DNA from: an uncultured Caryophanales bacterium
GTDB lineage: Bacteria > Bacillota_I > Bacilli_A > Acholeplasmatales > Anaeroplasmataceae
DNA: 16,743 nucleotides
Direction: 5' to 3'
Assembly: GCA_937885165.1 (NCBI GenBank)
Contig: CAKZZJ010000031.1
Location: 1 to 16,743, forward strand
Shown piece by piece: positions 1 through 7,571 of the stretch (position 1 is the stretch's first letter; each line of letters starts with the position of its first letter). A program made the position numbers and the translations under genes. The notes below the pieces were generated by a model that worked only from the letters and a program-made list of their open reading frames with translations, searched no databases and had not been told where the DNA came from.

Positions 1-2
1 TA

Positions 3-701
3 TCATCCATAATTTTCGCCTAATTTCTTTAACTTCTCAATTTTATCCAGAGAATTTATTACAGACATTTCTATTTTTAAATTATCATCAACATAATTTT
101 CTTTTTGATGCTTCTCTTCTAAATATAATTCATTCATTGTAGTATCTAAATCCCATACTTTTCTAGCTGCATCAATCCACTTTTCTTTATGTATTGATTT
201 ATCATTTTTAGATTTATAATTTAATTTATGCTCATTTGTTGCCCAAAAATCCATAGCTGATGTTCTAATTTGTATTTCACACTTTATATTTTTCAAAACT
301 CCACCTATTGAAACTGGAATAGAAACAATAATATGGTATCCTCTATAGCCACTCGCTTTAGGATTTTTTATATAATCTCTTTCTTCTATAATAGAAAAAT
401 TATTATTTCTTATTTTATCGGCAATTTCATAAACATTTTCTAAAAAGTCAACTATAATTCTTGCACCTACAATATCTGTAAGCTTTTCAGTATTCTCTTT
501 GGTTATTGCTAAATTTTTTCTTTTTAATTTTCCTATTATACTATCTATAGTCTTAACTCTGGTTTTAATGTGATTAATTGGATTATAATCTTCTAAAACC
601 TCAAATTCATTATTTATGGTATTTATATGTGTTTCTAATTGTTTTCTTGCAGTTTCATAAAACAATATATTTTTTTCGATTTCTTTAATATAATGTTTCA
701 T
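3..701 (-). CDS. relQ: RelQ-type small alarmone synthetase (GTP pyrophosphokinase family)
   Basis: A 232-residue protein that is essentially one RelA/SpoT synthetase domain, with no HD hydrolase, TGS or ACT domain; this is the size and form of the small alarmone synthetases RelQ/YjbM. It should make (p)ppGpp in the cytosol from ATP and GDP/GTP. Visible family motifs are HIKTRVKT (44-51), TDIVGARI (75-82, with the metal-binding Asp76), the YIKNPKASGYRGYH block (110-123), CEIQIRT (141-147, with the catalytic Glu142) and AMDFWATNEHKLNYK (149-163), so it looks catalytically intact. It is complete: the TGA stop is at 3-5. Its ribosome binding site (AGAAGGG) lies inside the end of the peptidase gene 4 nt upstream, so it is the last visible gene of that unit. 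Family assignment is firm; RelQ versus another small synthetase subgroup is less sure. Confidence 0.87.
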   Translation of the reverse strand: MKHYIKEIEKNILFYETARKQLETHINTINNEFEVLEDYNPINHIKTRVKTIDSIIGKLKRKNLAITKENTEKLTDIVGARIIVDFLENVYEIADKIRNNNFSIIEERDYIKNPKASGYRGYHIIVSIPVSIGGVLKNIKCEIQIRTSAMDFWATNEHKLNYKSKNDKSIHKEKWIDAARKVWDLDTTMNELYLEEKHQKENYVDDNLKIEMSVINSLDKIEKLKKLGENYG

Positions 702-705
702 TTAT

Positions 706-1389
706 TCAATCATCCCTTCTACCAAATAATAAGATAAGTCTTAATATTTCAAGTAATGTTGATGCAACACTTGCAACATAAGTCATTGCTGCTGCTACTA
801 ATACACTTCTACCTTTTTTTAATTCATTGCTGTTTAAGAAATGTGAATAATCTAATTCCTTTAAAGCTCGTTTACTTGCATCAATTTCAACTGGTAATGT
901 GATAAGTTGAAAAACTAATATTGCAATTTCTAATATAATACCAACCCATATTAAATTTAATGAGCCAAATAACATTCCTAGAACAATAGCTATGTATCCA
1001 GCATAAGAAGAAAAATTAACAACAGGTACAAGAGATGCTCTTATTCTCATAAAAACATACCCTACTTTATCTTGGATAGCATGACCACATTCATGACAAG
1101 CAACAGCTACACTTGAAATAGAAGTTCCTCTATAATTATTAGATGATAATCTAACTTCTTTTTTAGAAGGATCATAGTGATCTGATAGATATCCATTAAC
1201 TTCTACTACCTTGACATCATACAAATCATTTTTATCCAAGAGCTCCCTTGCTGCTTCTGCCCCAGTCATTCCACGTTCAGTTTTACTTTTTAAATGTTTT
1301 TTATAAGTTGAATTTACAAATACTTGAGCAATTGTTGTTATAAAAAAAGCTATTAGTGTTATACCATAAGATATAAAATAATAATTCAT
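706..1389 (-). CDS. yugP: YugP-type membrane zinc metallopeptidase
   Basis: A 227-residue membrane protein. It has an N-terminal membrane segment (about 5-25), a cytosolic-looking part, the zinc motif HECGH at 99-103 followed by AIQ, then two close hydrophobic stretches (about 125-162). These run into LPVEIDASKRAL (165-176), where Glu168 is the likely third zinc ligand. This arrangement (HExGHAIQ, then LPVExDAS) is characteristic of the YugP/neutral zinc metallopeptidase family of Firmicutes, whose substrates are poorly known. It follows the thioredoxin-like gene by 38 nt and precedes relQ by 4 nt, with no terminator between them. The leader carries AGAAAGGA about 10 nt before the ATG, a stretch perfectly complementary to part of the small RNA at 16386-16505. 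Confidence is high for the family, low for the physiological substrate. Confidence 0.87.
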   Translation of the reverse strand: MNYYFISYGITLIAFFITTIAQVFVNSTYKKHLKSKTERGMTGAEAARELLDKNDLYDVKVVEVNGYLSDHYDPSKKEVRLSSNNYRGTSISSVAVACHECGHAIQDKVGYVFMRIRASLVPVVNFSSYAGYIAIVLGMLFGSLNLIWVGIILEIAILVFQLITLPVEIDASKRALKELDYSHFLNSNELKKGRSVLVAAAMTYVASVASTLLEILRLILLFGRRDD

Positions 1390-1427
1390 ATTTCACTATT
1401 CCTTTCTACACAATTAAATTAGATTAA

Positions 1428-1667
1428 TTAAGATAATAATTTTACATACTTTTTAATTTCTTTGTCAGTTAGTATTTTTCCTTGACTAACTACCTTACCA
1501 TTTATCATTAAAGCTGGTGTATTTGATATATTAAATTTTTGTATTTCTTTATCATCTTCGCAAATCTCAATGTTAATTTTTTCTTCGATTCCTTTCATAC
1601 TTTTTTCTAAATTTTTCATCATCTTTATTCTATTACTAGAATTTTTACCAATTATTTTTATTTCCAT
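1428..1667 (-). CDS. Thioredoxin-fold small protein lacking the CxxC active site
   Basis: A 79-residue protein that resembles the small redox-active disulfide proteins (thioredoxin_3 type): an initial beta strand EIKIIG, a helix, a second strand with KINIEICED, the cis-proline turn NTPALMINGKVV (49-60) and a final QGKILTDKEIKKYVK. Active members have G-P-x-C-x-x-C straight after the first strand; here the same place reads GKNSSNR, so both catalytic cysteines are missing and the only Cys is residue 36. It is therefore unlikely to do disulfide exchange and may be a binding or scaffold protein. I chose the ATG at 1667 because GAGGTG lies 6 nt before it; an upstream ATG at 1688 would place that site inside the gene. 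It is first in the unit with yugP and relQ. Confidence 0.75.
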   Translation of the reverse strand: MEIKIIGKNSSNRIKMMKNLEKSMKGIEEKINIEICEDDKEIQKFNISNTPALMINGKVVSQGKILTDKEIKKYVKLLS

Positions 1668-1719
1668 TTCTTTCACCTCTAGTAACATTGTATTAAATCA
1701 AAATTAATATTTTATTATT

Positions 1720-1740
1720 AAATTATTAAGAATTATTAAA
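1720..1740 (+). repeat. 21-bp direct-repeat element, copy 1
   Basis: First of four identical 21-bp copies in the window. It contains two ATTATTAA units with a 10-bp period (ATTATTAAGA then ATTATTAAA); here a third ATTATTAA directly precedes at 8-bp spacing. It lies between the divergent thioredoxin-like gene (minus, start 1667) and the acyltransferase gene (plus, start 1810). On the plus side it ends 25 bp before a TGGTATAAT extended -10. Tandem AT-rich half-sites at about one helical turn suggest an OmpR-family operator; this is inference. Confidence 0.8.
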
Positions 1741-1762
1741 TCAAATGTAATAGACTAAATTA

Positions 1763-1771
1763 TGGTATAAT
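1763..1771 (+). promoter_or_regulatory. Extended -10 promoter of the plus-strand acyltransferase
   Basis: TGGTATAAT: a perfect TATAAT (1766-1771) with the TG extension (1763-1764). There is no recognisable TTGACA at 17 bp, consistent with an extended -10 promoter or one helped by an activator bound at the repeat 1720-1740. The following leader is about 32 nt and carries AAAGGAGG at 1797-1804, 5 nt before the ATG at 1810. Confidence 0.7.
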
Positions 1772-1809
1772 ATTATATATATTTAACTTTCAAAACAAAG
1801 GAGGTTCTT

Positions 1810-2565
1810 ATGAAAAAAGTATATTATTATAATACTTTAGAAGATGATATTATAAAATCAAGTAATCAAGAATATAAACTTAATGATACTTATAAGTGGA
1901 TACATAAAAATATTGTTTATAAATTTTTTTCATTTATTCTATACATATTGGTATTAATATTTTCAACACTTTATTCTAAATTAGTTTTACATATTACAAT
2001 TAAAAATAAAAGAATCTTAAAGCACGAAAAAGAATATTTCTTATACTCTAATCACACCCAAATGCTTGGTGACGTGTTAAATCCTTTTCTTATATGCTTT
2101 CCTAGTCACCCATATATAATTTGTAGTACAGCAAATTTAGGAATTCCATTTATTGGAAAACTATTACCAATGGCAGGTGCTTTACCTATTCCTGATAATA
2201 TACATGACATGATAAAATTTAAAGATGCAATAAATTATCACATAAACCATAACCATCCTATTGTTATATATCCAGAAAGTCATTTGTGGCCTTATGCAAC
2301 TTTTATTAGAGACTATCCAAATACATCTTTTCACTATCCTGTAGAAAATAATAAAAAAGTTTATGTAGCAACAACCACATACACAAAATCAAAATTTTAT
2401 AAAAAACCTAAAATAACAATTTATATTGATGGCCCTTTTGAAAGTAGTGATAAACTTGGTAAAAAACAAAATATGGCTCTACTACATAAAAAAGTTTATG
2501 AAACAATGAAAAAAAGAAGTAAATTAAACAATTATGAATATGTTGTATATAAAAAGAAAGATTAG
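1810..2565 (+). CDS. Divergent PlsC-like membrane acyltransferase
   Basis: 251 residues, the only clear plus-strand protein gene. A hydrophobic segment lies at about 38-62. The acyltransferase motif is LYSNHTQMLGD: His82 and Asp88 are separated by five residues rather than the usual four of HxxxxD enzymes. In place of FPEGTR the protein has YPESHLWPY (154-162) followed by RDYPNTSFHYPV; I recall a similar pairing (NHTQ...GD, PE.H.WPY) in a separate Firmicutes subgroup of lysophospholipid acyltransferase-like proteins. It probably transfers an acyl chain to a lyso-lipid or glycerol-type acceptor at the membrane; the substrate is unknown. It has its own promoter next to repeat copy 1 and is convergent with operon A: its TAG overlaps the TAA of the opposite acyltransferase, inside a shared terminator loop. 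Confidence 0.72.
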   Translation: MKKVYYYNTLEDDIIKSSNQEYKLNDTYKWIHKNIVYKFFSFILYILVLIFSTLYSKLVLHITIKNKRILKHEKEYFLYSNHTQMLGDVLNPFLICFPSHPYIICSTANLGIPFIGKLLPMAGALPIPDNIHDMIKFKDAINYHINHNHPIVIYPESHLWPYATFIRDYPNTSFHYPVENNKKVYVATTTYTKSKFYKKPKITIYIDGPFESSDKLGKKQNMALLHKKVYETMKKRSKLNNYEYVVYKKKD

Positions 2566-2579
2566 TCGTCTTTCTTTTT
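2551..2579. terminator. Bidirectional terminator containing both convergent stop codons
   Basis: A perfect 11-bp inverted repeat, AAAAAGAAAGA (2551-2561) and TCTTTCTTTTT (2569-2579), with the 7-nt loop TTAGTCG. It reads as a hairpin followed by T residues on both strands. Both stop codons, TAG of the plus gene (2563-2565) and TAA of the minus gene (complement of 2562-2564), lie in the loop, so each arm encodes the Lys-rich C-terminus of one protein. The stem is A/T-rich, so its efficiency is uncertain. Confidence 0.72.
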
Positions 2580-3428
2580 TAATCCTGCAATATCATCTAA
2601 AGAAAAATTATAGTCCAATTTAGTATTGTATGCTTTTTCATAAGCTTTTATTTTTTGTTTATAATCTATTTCTGCCATAATTTTACTATTTTCTTTCGGA
2701 GATTTACTTGAATCTGGATATATTGGTTTTAAAACATGAACAACATATTTAACTTGATTAAACTCATCATTATCAGTTTTATCTGTATCTATTATTTCAA
2801 CAAAACATGATATTATTGGTTTATTCATTTCTGCAGCAAATTGATAAGCACCTCTTTTACATGGCCTTGGTTTTCTATAATTAAACCACATTTCTTCTTC
2901 AGGATATATCAAAACATAATTATTTTTATCTAAGACCTTTTTTAATTCTGGCTTAAAAGTTTTTATAATATAATTTGGTCCCTTACATAAAGGAATAATA
3001 TTTAGACTATTTACTAAATATCCTAAAAATCCAGGCATAGCAAGATTAGTTTCTTGACTTACAATATAAATGTTCTTTTTATACCTTTTTTTAATCATCT
3101 TTCTAACAGCCATATTATCAAGTGGGTTAAAATGATTACTTGTTACTATTCCACCATTATTAATATTATTTAAATTTTCTAAACCTTCTATTTCTACAGA
3201 ATGATTTAATCTCATGCCTAATATATCAACAAATAGATATGCAAATCTACTTTCTAAAAAATAAATTATCTTATGTTTTCTAATACCATAAAATCTTTTT
3301 AAAGCAACATTTAATTCTTCTTCAGTTAGCGTTGGATCATTAACTTCTACTTTTTTATTTAATTCATTGTTTCTTATATTTTTTTCAATATTTTTTATAA
3401 CCGCTTTTTTACTACCACCAATAATCAT
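2562..3428 (-). CDS. PlsC-like acyltransferase closing operon A
   Basis: A 288-residue member of the glycerolipid acyltransferase superfamily. After a charged N-terminal part (1-55), the catalytic motif SNHFNPLDN has His99 and Asp104 (proper HxxxxD). The second block is VLIYPEEEMWFNYRKPRP (172-189), followed by CKRGAYQFAAEMNKPI, the position of the FPEGTR-F-K-GA region in PlsC. No clear transmembrane helix is needed beyond the hydrophobic patch at about 55-70, so peripheral membrane binding is likely. It starts 8 nt after the GT8 gene with AGGTG before the ATG, so it is the last gene of operon A. It shares a terminator with the convergent acyltransferase and belongs to the same PE-x-x-x-W-type branch, but the two are not close copies. 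The acyl acceptor is unknown and could be a glycosylated lipid made by the upstream GT8 enzymes. Confidence 0.78.
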   Translation of the reverse strand: MIIGGSKKAVIKNIEKNIRNNELNKKVEVNDPTLTEEELNVALKRFYGIRKHKIIYFLESRFAYLFVDILGMRLNHSVEIEGLENLNNINNGGIVTSNHFNPLDNMAVRKMIKKRYKKNIYIVSQETNLAMPGFLGYLVNSLNIIPLCKGPNYIIKTFKPELKKVLDKNNYVLIYPEEEMWFNYRKPRPCKRGAYQFAAEMNKPIISCFVEIIDTDKTDNDEFNQVKYVVHVLKPIYPDSSKSPKENSKIMAEIDYKQKIKAYEKAYNTKLDYNFSLDDIAGLKKKDD

Positions 3429-3436
3429 TATTTCAC

Positions 3437-4390
3437 CTAAAATCTTTTTTCCAAACCATTCTCAAATACTTTTTTAAAAGTAGTTTCACTATTAATAATT
3501 TCAGAAGCTCTTCTTACTAAATTATCTAATGTTTTTATATCTTCATCTTGTTTTTCTTTAGTAAAATTTTCCTTTTCTTTATAAATATCATCCTTAAATA
3601 AAGATTTATCTGCATATTTCCAAAAATATTCTTCATAATCTATATTATCATAGTGCCATGGTTTAAAAAATAAATTGTAATGAATTATTTTAGGGTTTTG
3701 AAATACCATTTCTCCATTTGTAGGCATTGCATCCCACTCATTAGATAGATGTAAAATATTCCCATAAGCCATAGCATTTATATAATCTTGATCTGGTGCG
3801 ATAGTATCAAAATGATACTTATTAAGTAAATATAAAAAATGACTTTCAAAATTAACTTCTCTTAATCTTTTCATATTCATTAAAAGAATTCCTGAATTTA
3901 TATATTTATCACTTGTTACTCCTGGATTTGTTTTAACATATTCACATAAAATGGGATTATCAATAATAGAAATATCATTACATCCTCCAAATAAGTTATC
4001 ACCTAAATCTATGTTATATAATTCTGAAATATCTCCAGTAATACATGTGTCACTATCAATATAAATAGCTTTATCATATTCCTTAAACATTAAAGGAATA
4101 AATATTCTAAAATAAATAGTTAAAGTAAAAAAGTCTGTTCTAAGTAGATTTTCTTTCCTGTTTGTAATGGCATCTAACCCATCTTTCATTTCACTAAAAA
4201 TTATTTTAGCATTATCTGTTTCTAATGTTTTTAATTTTTTTATTGATTGTTCACTAATTGATTCATAAATAACATGAATATTATAGTTATAATCTAGACT
4301 AGCATTATCTATAAGTGATGCAATAGCAACTGATAAATATGGAGCATATCCTGCATCTATTGTAAAAAATATTGGTATTGTTTTTTTCAT
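3437..4390 (-). CDS. Family 8 glycosyltransferase (operon A, second GT8)
   Basis: 317 residues with the full GT8 (PF01501) layout: N-terminal IPIFFTIDAGYAPYLSVAIASL, the RIFIPLMF segment, the nucleotide-sugar/Mn-binding DxD in YIDSDT (Asp112 and Asp114), the NSGILLMNM block (164-172), APDQDYINA (198-206), and HYNLFFKPWH (237-246), the equivalent of the HxxGxxKPW metal/UDP site. It should transfer a hexose from a UDP-sugar with retention of configuration. It lacks a signal peptide or membrane segment, so it acts in the cytosol, probably at the inner membrane face. Its ATG overlaps the preceding stop as TAATG, implying translational coupling to the other GT8. The Lys/Glu-rich tail (270-317) extends beyond the catalytic core. 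Acceptor unknown. Confidence 0.88.
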   Translation of the reverse strand: MKKTIPIFFTIDAGYAPYLSVAIASLIDNASLDYNYNIHVIYESISEQSIKKLKTLETDNAKIIFSEMKDGLDAITNRKENLLRTDFFTLTIYFRIFIPLMFKEYDKAIYIDSDTCITGDISELYNIDLGDNLFGGCNDISIIDNPILCEYVKTNPGVTSDKYINSGILLMNMKRLREVNFESHFLYLLNKYHFDTIAPDQDYINAMAYGNILHLSNEWDAMPTNGEMVFQNPKIIHYNLFFKPWHYDNIDYEEYFWKYADKSLFKDDIYKEKENFTKEKQDEDIKTLDNLVRRASEIINSETTFKKVFENGLEKRF

Positions 4391-5214
4391 TATTTAATTC
4401 CTTCCTTTATTTTTTTATATTCTTCGAGTACATCATCAAATCTATATACTTTTAATGTATTATGCAACTCTTCTATATTCCATGGCTTAATAGTTTGAGT
4501 AGTTATTTTAGGCCAAAATTTAAAAGTTGTTGTAAAATGTCTAAACACTGTATCGGCTGTATCTTGTTTCTGTTCATTGTATATTCTATTAACAATTAAT
4601 TTTTTAGAAGCATAGTGATTTAATGCTGCTTGATCTGGTAAAAACATTTTCTTTTCTCTACATCTATTTCTACATTTTTCAAATAGTTTAGTCTTTTTAA
4701 TTAAATCCATATTAAGCAAAAGAACTCCAGAATTTAAATAATCTTTTTTCAAAATGTTTTTTCTATAAAAATGACTGCCATAATAATCAAGAACTCCAAC
4801 TAATTCATAATTAGAATTGTTAATATTATAAAAATCTATAGGATTTTTTAAACAAACGACATCATTATCTAAATATAATATTTTATCTGGAATTTCATCT
4901 ATTAAATCAGCATATAGTCTTAACATACAATATGGTGTAAATCTAGTATCAATATTTGCAAGTGGCAACTTATCTTTAACAATATCAGTAACATCAATTA
5001 ATTTAATAAAATTATTCTTATTATATTTTTTTACCACTTTATCTAAATAATTTATATCTTTTTTTGATAATGGTTTATATGATTTTTCTTTTCCTTTATA
5101 GCTCATAGTAAGTACATAAAAATGAACCTTTTCTTTCGTATTTTTAATGATTGATAATACTGATATTATTAAACCATCTAATATGTTTTTATCACCACAA
5201 TAAAGTATATTCAC
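4390..5214 (-). CDS. Family 8 glycosyltransferase (operon A, first GT8)
   Basis: 274 residues of the GT8 fold: MNILYCGDKNILDGLIISVLSI at the N-terminus, FTPYCMLRLYADLI (93-106), the DxD motif in YLDNDV (Asp116 and Asp118), YLNSGVLLLNMDLI, FLPDQAALNHYA, and a C-terminal H...IKPWN site instead of the compact HxxGxxKPW. It is divergent from the neighbouring GT8 enzymes, so a different sugar or acceptor is likely. The start codon is GTG at 5214, supported by GGAGG 8 nt upstream; no in-frame ATG is as well placed. It follows the phosphopantetheinyl transferase by 14 nt and its stop overlaps the next GT8 start. Confidence 0.85.
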   Translation of the reverse strand: MNILYCGDKNILDGLIISVLSIIKNTKEKVHFYVLTMSYKGKEKSYKPLSKKDINYLDKVVKKYNKNNFIKLIDVTDIVKDKLPLANIDTRFTPYCMLRLYADLIDEIPDKILYLDNDVVCLKNPIDFYNINNSNYELVGVLDYYGSHFYRKNILKKDYLNSGVLLLNMDLIKKTKLFEKCRNRCREKKMFLPDQAALNHYASKKLIVNRIYNEQKQDTADTVFRHFTTTFKFWPKITTQTIKPWNIEELHNTLKVYRFDDVLEEYKKIKEGIK

Positions 5215-5228
5215 TTCTTAAACCTCCA

Positions 5229-5666
5229 TCACTTATCAAGATATATTGATATATAATAATTATCTACTTTTTTAAGTATAAAATTTTTTATTTTTAATGT
5301 ATCCACATTTTTAAGCCCATAAGCAAGGCCAACACCTAAATATTTAACATAGCTTTCTTTTTTTACCCACATTATCGTAAAATCTTCAGGAGTTTTTATC
5401 ATTTTCTTTTCTTTATCAGTACAAATTTTATCAATTACTCTTTCTTTAAAAGTAATTTTCTCTATATCTACACCTACCTCACTAGATGAAATCACTAAAA
5501 CTGTATAATTATCACAATTACTTATATTAAAATATAATTTATTCCCTTTTAAATAAGGTTTACCATAATCATTATAAATAATGTCATCTTTAATTTTATG
5601 TTCATCCAATACTTTTTTTAGTAAATTATCTGAAGATATATTTTTCTCTATATATAATTTATACAT
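5229..5666 (-). CDS. Short Sfp/AcpS-type 4'-phosphopantetheinyl transferase
   Basis: 145 residues. It carries the PPTase signatures GVDIE (65-69; Asp67 and Glu69 bind Mg) and WVKKESYVK (100-108, the WxxKEAxxK motif with Glu104). It would move phosphopantetheine from CoA to the serine of an acyl carrier protein. It is much shorter than Sfp (about 220), so the N-terminal half-domain is reduced. The conserved FN(I/L)SH segment reads FNISN (46-50), so the His that contacts CoA in Sfp is Asn here; activity may be weaker or specialised. It overlaps the ACP gene by 8 nt, which points to that ACP as its substrate. Confidence 0.83.
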   Translation of the reverse strand: MYKLYIEKNISSDNLLKKVLDEHKIKDDIIYNDYGKPYLKGNKLYFNISNCDNYTVLVISSSEVGVDIEKITFKERVIDKICTDKEKKMIKTPEDFTIMWVKKESYVKYLGVGLAYGLKNVDTLKIKNFILKKVDNYYISIYLDK

Positions 5667-5886
5667 TTTTACTTTCTATATATTTAACAATATCGCTAAC
5701 TGTTTGAAGATTTTTCATATCCTTGTCGGGAATTTCAAAATTATACTTTTTTTCAAATGCAGCAACTAAATCAACTAAATCTAATGATTCTATTTCCAAA
5801 TCATTTATTAGATTTGTGTTTTCATTAATTTCACTTTTGTCAACTTCCAAAACTTCACTAATTAAATTAATTATTTCTTCTTTCAT
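5659..5886 (-). CDS. Acyl carrier protein
   Basis: A 75-residue acidic helical protein with the four-helix ACP pattern. The phosphopantetheine site is LEIESLDLVDL with Ser34; the usual Asp before this serine is Glu, which is common in specialised carrier proteins. Hydrophobic spacing after it (FEKKYNFEIPDKDMKNLQTVSDIVKYI) fits helices III and IV. It lies between the AMP ligase (stop 4 nt upstream) and the PPTase (8-nt overlap), like DltC or an arylpolyene-type carrier with its own ligase. It is probably a dedicated carrier loaded by the upstream ligase rather than the housekeeping fatty-acid ACP, but if the genome lacks fatty acid synthesis it could be the only ACP. Confidence 0.92.
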   Translation of the reverse strand: MKEEIINLISEVLEVDKSEINENTNLINDLEIESLDLVDLVAAFEKKYNFEIPDKDMKNLQTVSDIVKYIESKNV

Positions 5887-5890
5887 ATTG

Positions 5891-7468
5891 TTATACTTCC
5901 TCTCTTACTTTATCTCTCAATATTTTTCCATTATTATTTTTGATAAATTCTTCAGTTCTTAATTTTGCCAAAGCAATCTGATGATTTTTAGGCCTATTCT
6001 TATTATAATTATATATTAAATTATCAAAATATTCTTGATCTCCTAAATAATCATCTGTTGGATAAATATATGCAATTAATTTATTAGATTCTTCACATAC
6101 TACTACTTCGTTTACTGCTTTATCTTTCAAAATTTCACTTTCTATAATTTCAGGGCTAATATTTTCACCATTACTTAGAATAATAATATTTTTCTTTCTT
6201 CCTGTAATAAACAGGAATCCATTTTTATCAATATAACCTAAATCTCCAGTATGAAAATAACCATCTATAACAACTTCATTAGTAGCCTTTTTATCTTTGT
6301 AATAACCTTTCATGATAATATTACCACTAACACATATTTCATTATCTATTATTTTTACATCAACATCTCTACATATTTTTCCCACACTACCATCTTTATA
6401 ATAATGATTTCTATTAACTGACACAACTGGTGAACACTCAGTAATTCCATAACCATTTAATATTTCGATTCCAATACTTCTAAACCATTTAACATATTTT
6501 TTATCAAGATATGCACCACCACAAATAATATAGTTTAAATCACCTCCAAATTCATTTAGAATATCTTTAAATAGTTTTTTTCTAATATCAATATTCATTT
6601 TCAATAATGTATTGCTAACTTTTATACTTCTTTTTAAAATCTTATCTTTATGTTCTAATCTTGCCCTCTTCCATATTTGCTTATAAAATGTTTCAACGAA
6701 TGCTGGTACAGCAAAAATTGTATCAGGTTTATTTTCTTTGAAATCATTCATTAGATATTTTAAACTTTTACATATAAATATTTCTTTATGATAATAAAAT
6801 GGTTTTAATACTCCAGTAATTAATCCAAAAGCATGATGATATGGAAGAAAACTCACAACAGAACCATTAGGCTTAAATAATGCAGCAGCAGCATATATAT
6901 CAGTTGCTATGTTTTTTTGAGATAAAACTACAGCTTTATTAGCACCAGTAGTTCCAGATGTAAAGAATATTGCAGCATCATCATTATTCTTGATAGTATA
7001 CTTATTTTGAAAGTTTTTACTCATTTCTATATATTCATTAACTTCATCAATAGGAAATGTTTTATACTTCATGTCTTTAATAAAAGGAAGATAGTATTCA
7101 GAATAATAAATTATTTTAGTATCACTTATTTTTAATAATTTTGTAATATCACTTTCATTTAAATCTTTATCAATTACAACACAAACATTACCACTTAAAA
7201 TAATGGATAGAAATGTAATAATCCAATTATAGCTATTTTCTCCGATTAAAGCGATATGCTTATTTTTATAATTTTTATTAAAATATGAACTTAAATTAAT
7301 AACATCATTATAAACTTCTTTATAAGTTACTTTTATTTTTTCATTATTTTTTTTATAACTAAAAGCTACATCATTTGGATAATTAGTAGATTGTAAGTTT
7401 AATAATTCATACAAATTATTAATTCTTGGATTTTCATAATAATTGTAATCTCTATTTATAATCTTCAT
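5891..7468 (-). CDS. AMP-forming acyl ligase, probable acyl-ACP synthetase (operon A)
   Basis: A 525-residue ANL-superfamily adenylating enzyme. The P-loop-like motif FFTSGTTGANK (168-178), GYGITECSP (339-347), HTGDLGYIDKNGFLFITGRKKNII (the hinge region, about 406-429) and the C-terminal catalytic Lys in NNNGKILRD (about 515) are all present. It activates a carboxylic acid to an acyl-adenylate and transfers it to a thiol. Co-transcription with an ACP 4 nt downstream and a PPTase suggests the ACP is the acceptor; fatty acid is the simplest substrate, though an amino or other acid is possible, as in DltA-DltC. I chose the ATG at 7468 with GGAAGG 7 nt before it over the in-frame TTG at 7474. It is first in operon A, with repeat copy 2 upstream. 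Confidence 0.88.
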   Translation of the reverse strand: MKIINRDYNYYENPRINNLYELLNLQSTNYPNDVAFSYKKNNEKIKVTYKEVYNDVINLSSYFNKNYKNKHIALIGENSYNWIITFLSIILSGNVCVVIDKDLNESDITKLLKISDTKIIYYSEYYLPFIKDMKYKTFPIDEVNEYIEMSKNFQNKYTIKNNDDAAIFFTSGTTGANKAVVLSQKNIATDIYAAAALFKPNGSVVSFLPYHHAFGLITGVLKPFYYHKEIFICKSLKYLMNDFKENKPDTIFAVPAFVETFYKQIWKRARLEHKDKILKRSIKVSNTLLKMNIDIRKKLFKDILNEFGGDLNYIICGGAYLDKKYVKWFRSIGIEILNGYGITECSPVVSVNRNHYYKDGSVGKICRDVDVKIIDNEICVSGNIIMKGYYKDKKATNEVVIDGYFHTGDLGYIDKNGFLFITGRKKNIIILSNGENISPEIIESEILKDKAVNEVVVCEESNKLIAYIYPTDDYLGDQEYFDNLIYNYNKNRPKNHQIALAKLRTEEFIKNNNGKILRDKVREEV

Positions 7469-7550
7469 ATCCAAACCTTCCTTTTAAAAAAATACAGCTT
7501 ATTTCATTCTACAATTAATTTTATTATATAATTATTATAAAATTTTAATT

Positions 7551-7571
7551 AAATTATTAAGAATTATTAAA
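7551..7571 (+). repeat. 21-bp direct-repeat element, copy 2
   Basis: Identical to the copies at 1720, 13539 and 16319. It lies 82 nt upstream of the operon A start (7468) and its right end overlaps the TAA stop (7567-7569) of the last gene of operon B. The 75 bp between the element and operon A contain several TATAAT-like strings on the minus strand (7521-7540), so the exact promoter cannot be chosen. No hairpin terminator is visible at the end of operon B, so read-through into operon A is possible. Confidence 0.8.

Noticed and set aside
5891..7468. DltA of the D-alanylation system, with the carrier as DltC
   Set aside because: Ligase plus small carrier is suggestive, but there is no DltB (MBOAT) or DltD, and a PPTase, GT8 and PlsC follow instead; fatty acyl activation fits the neighbours better.
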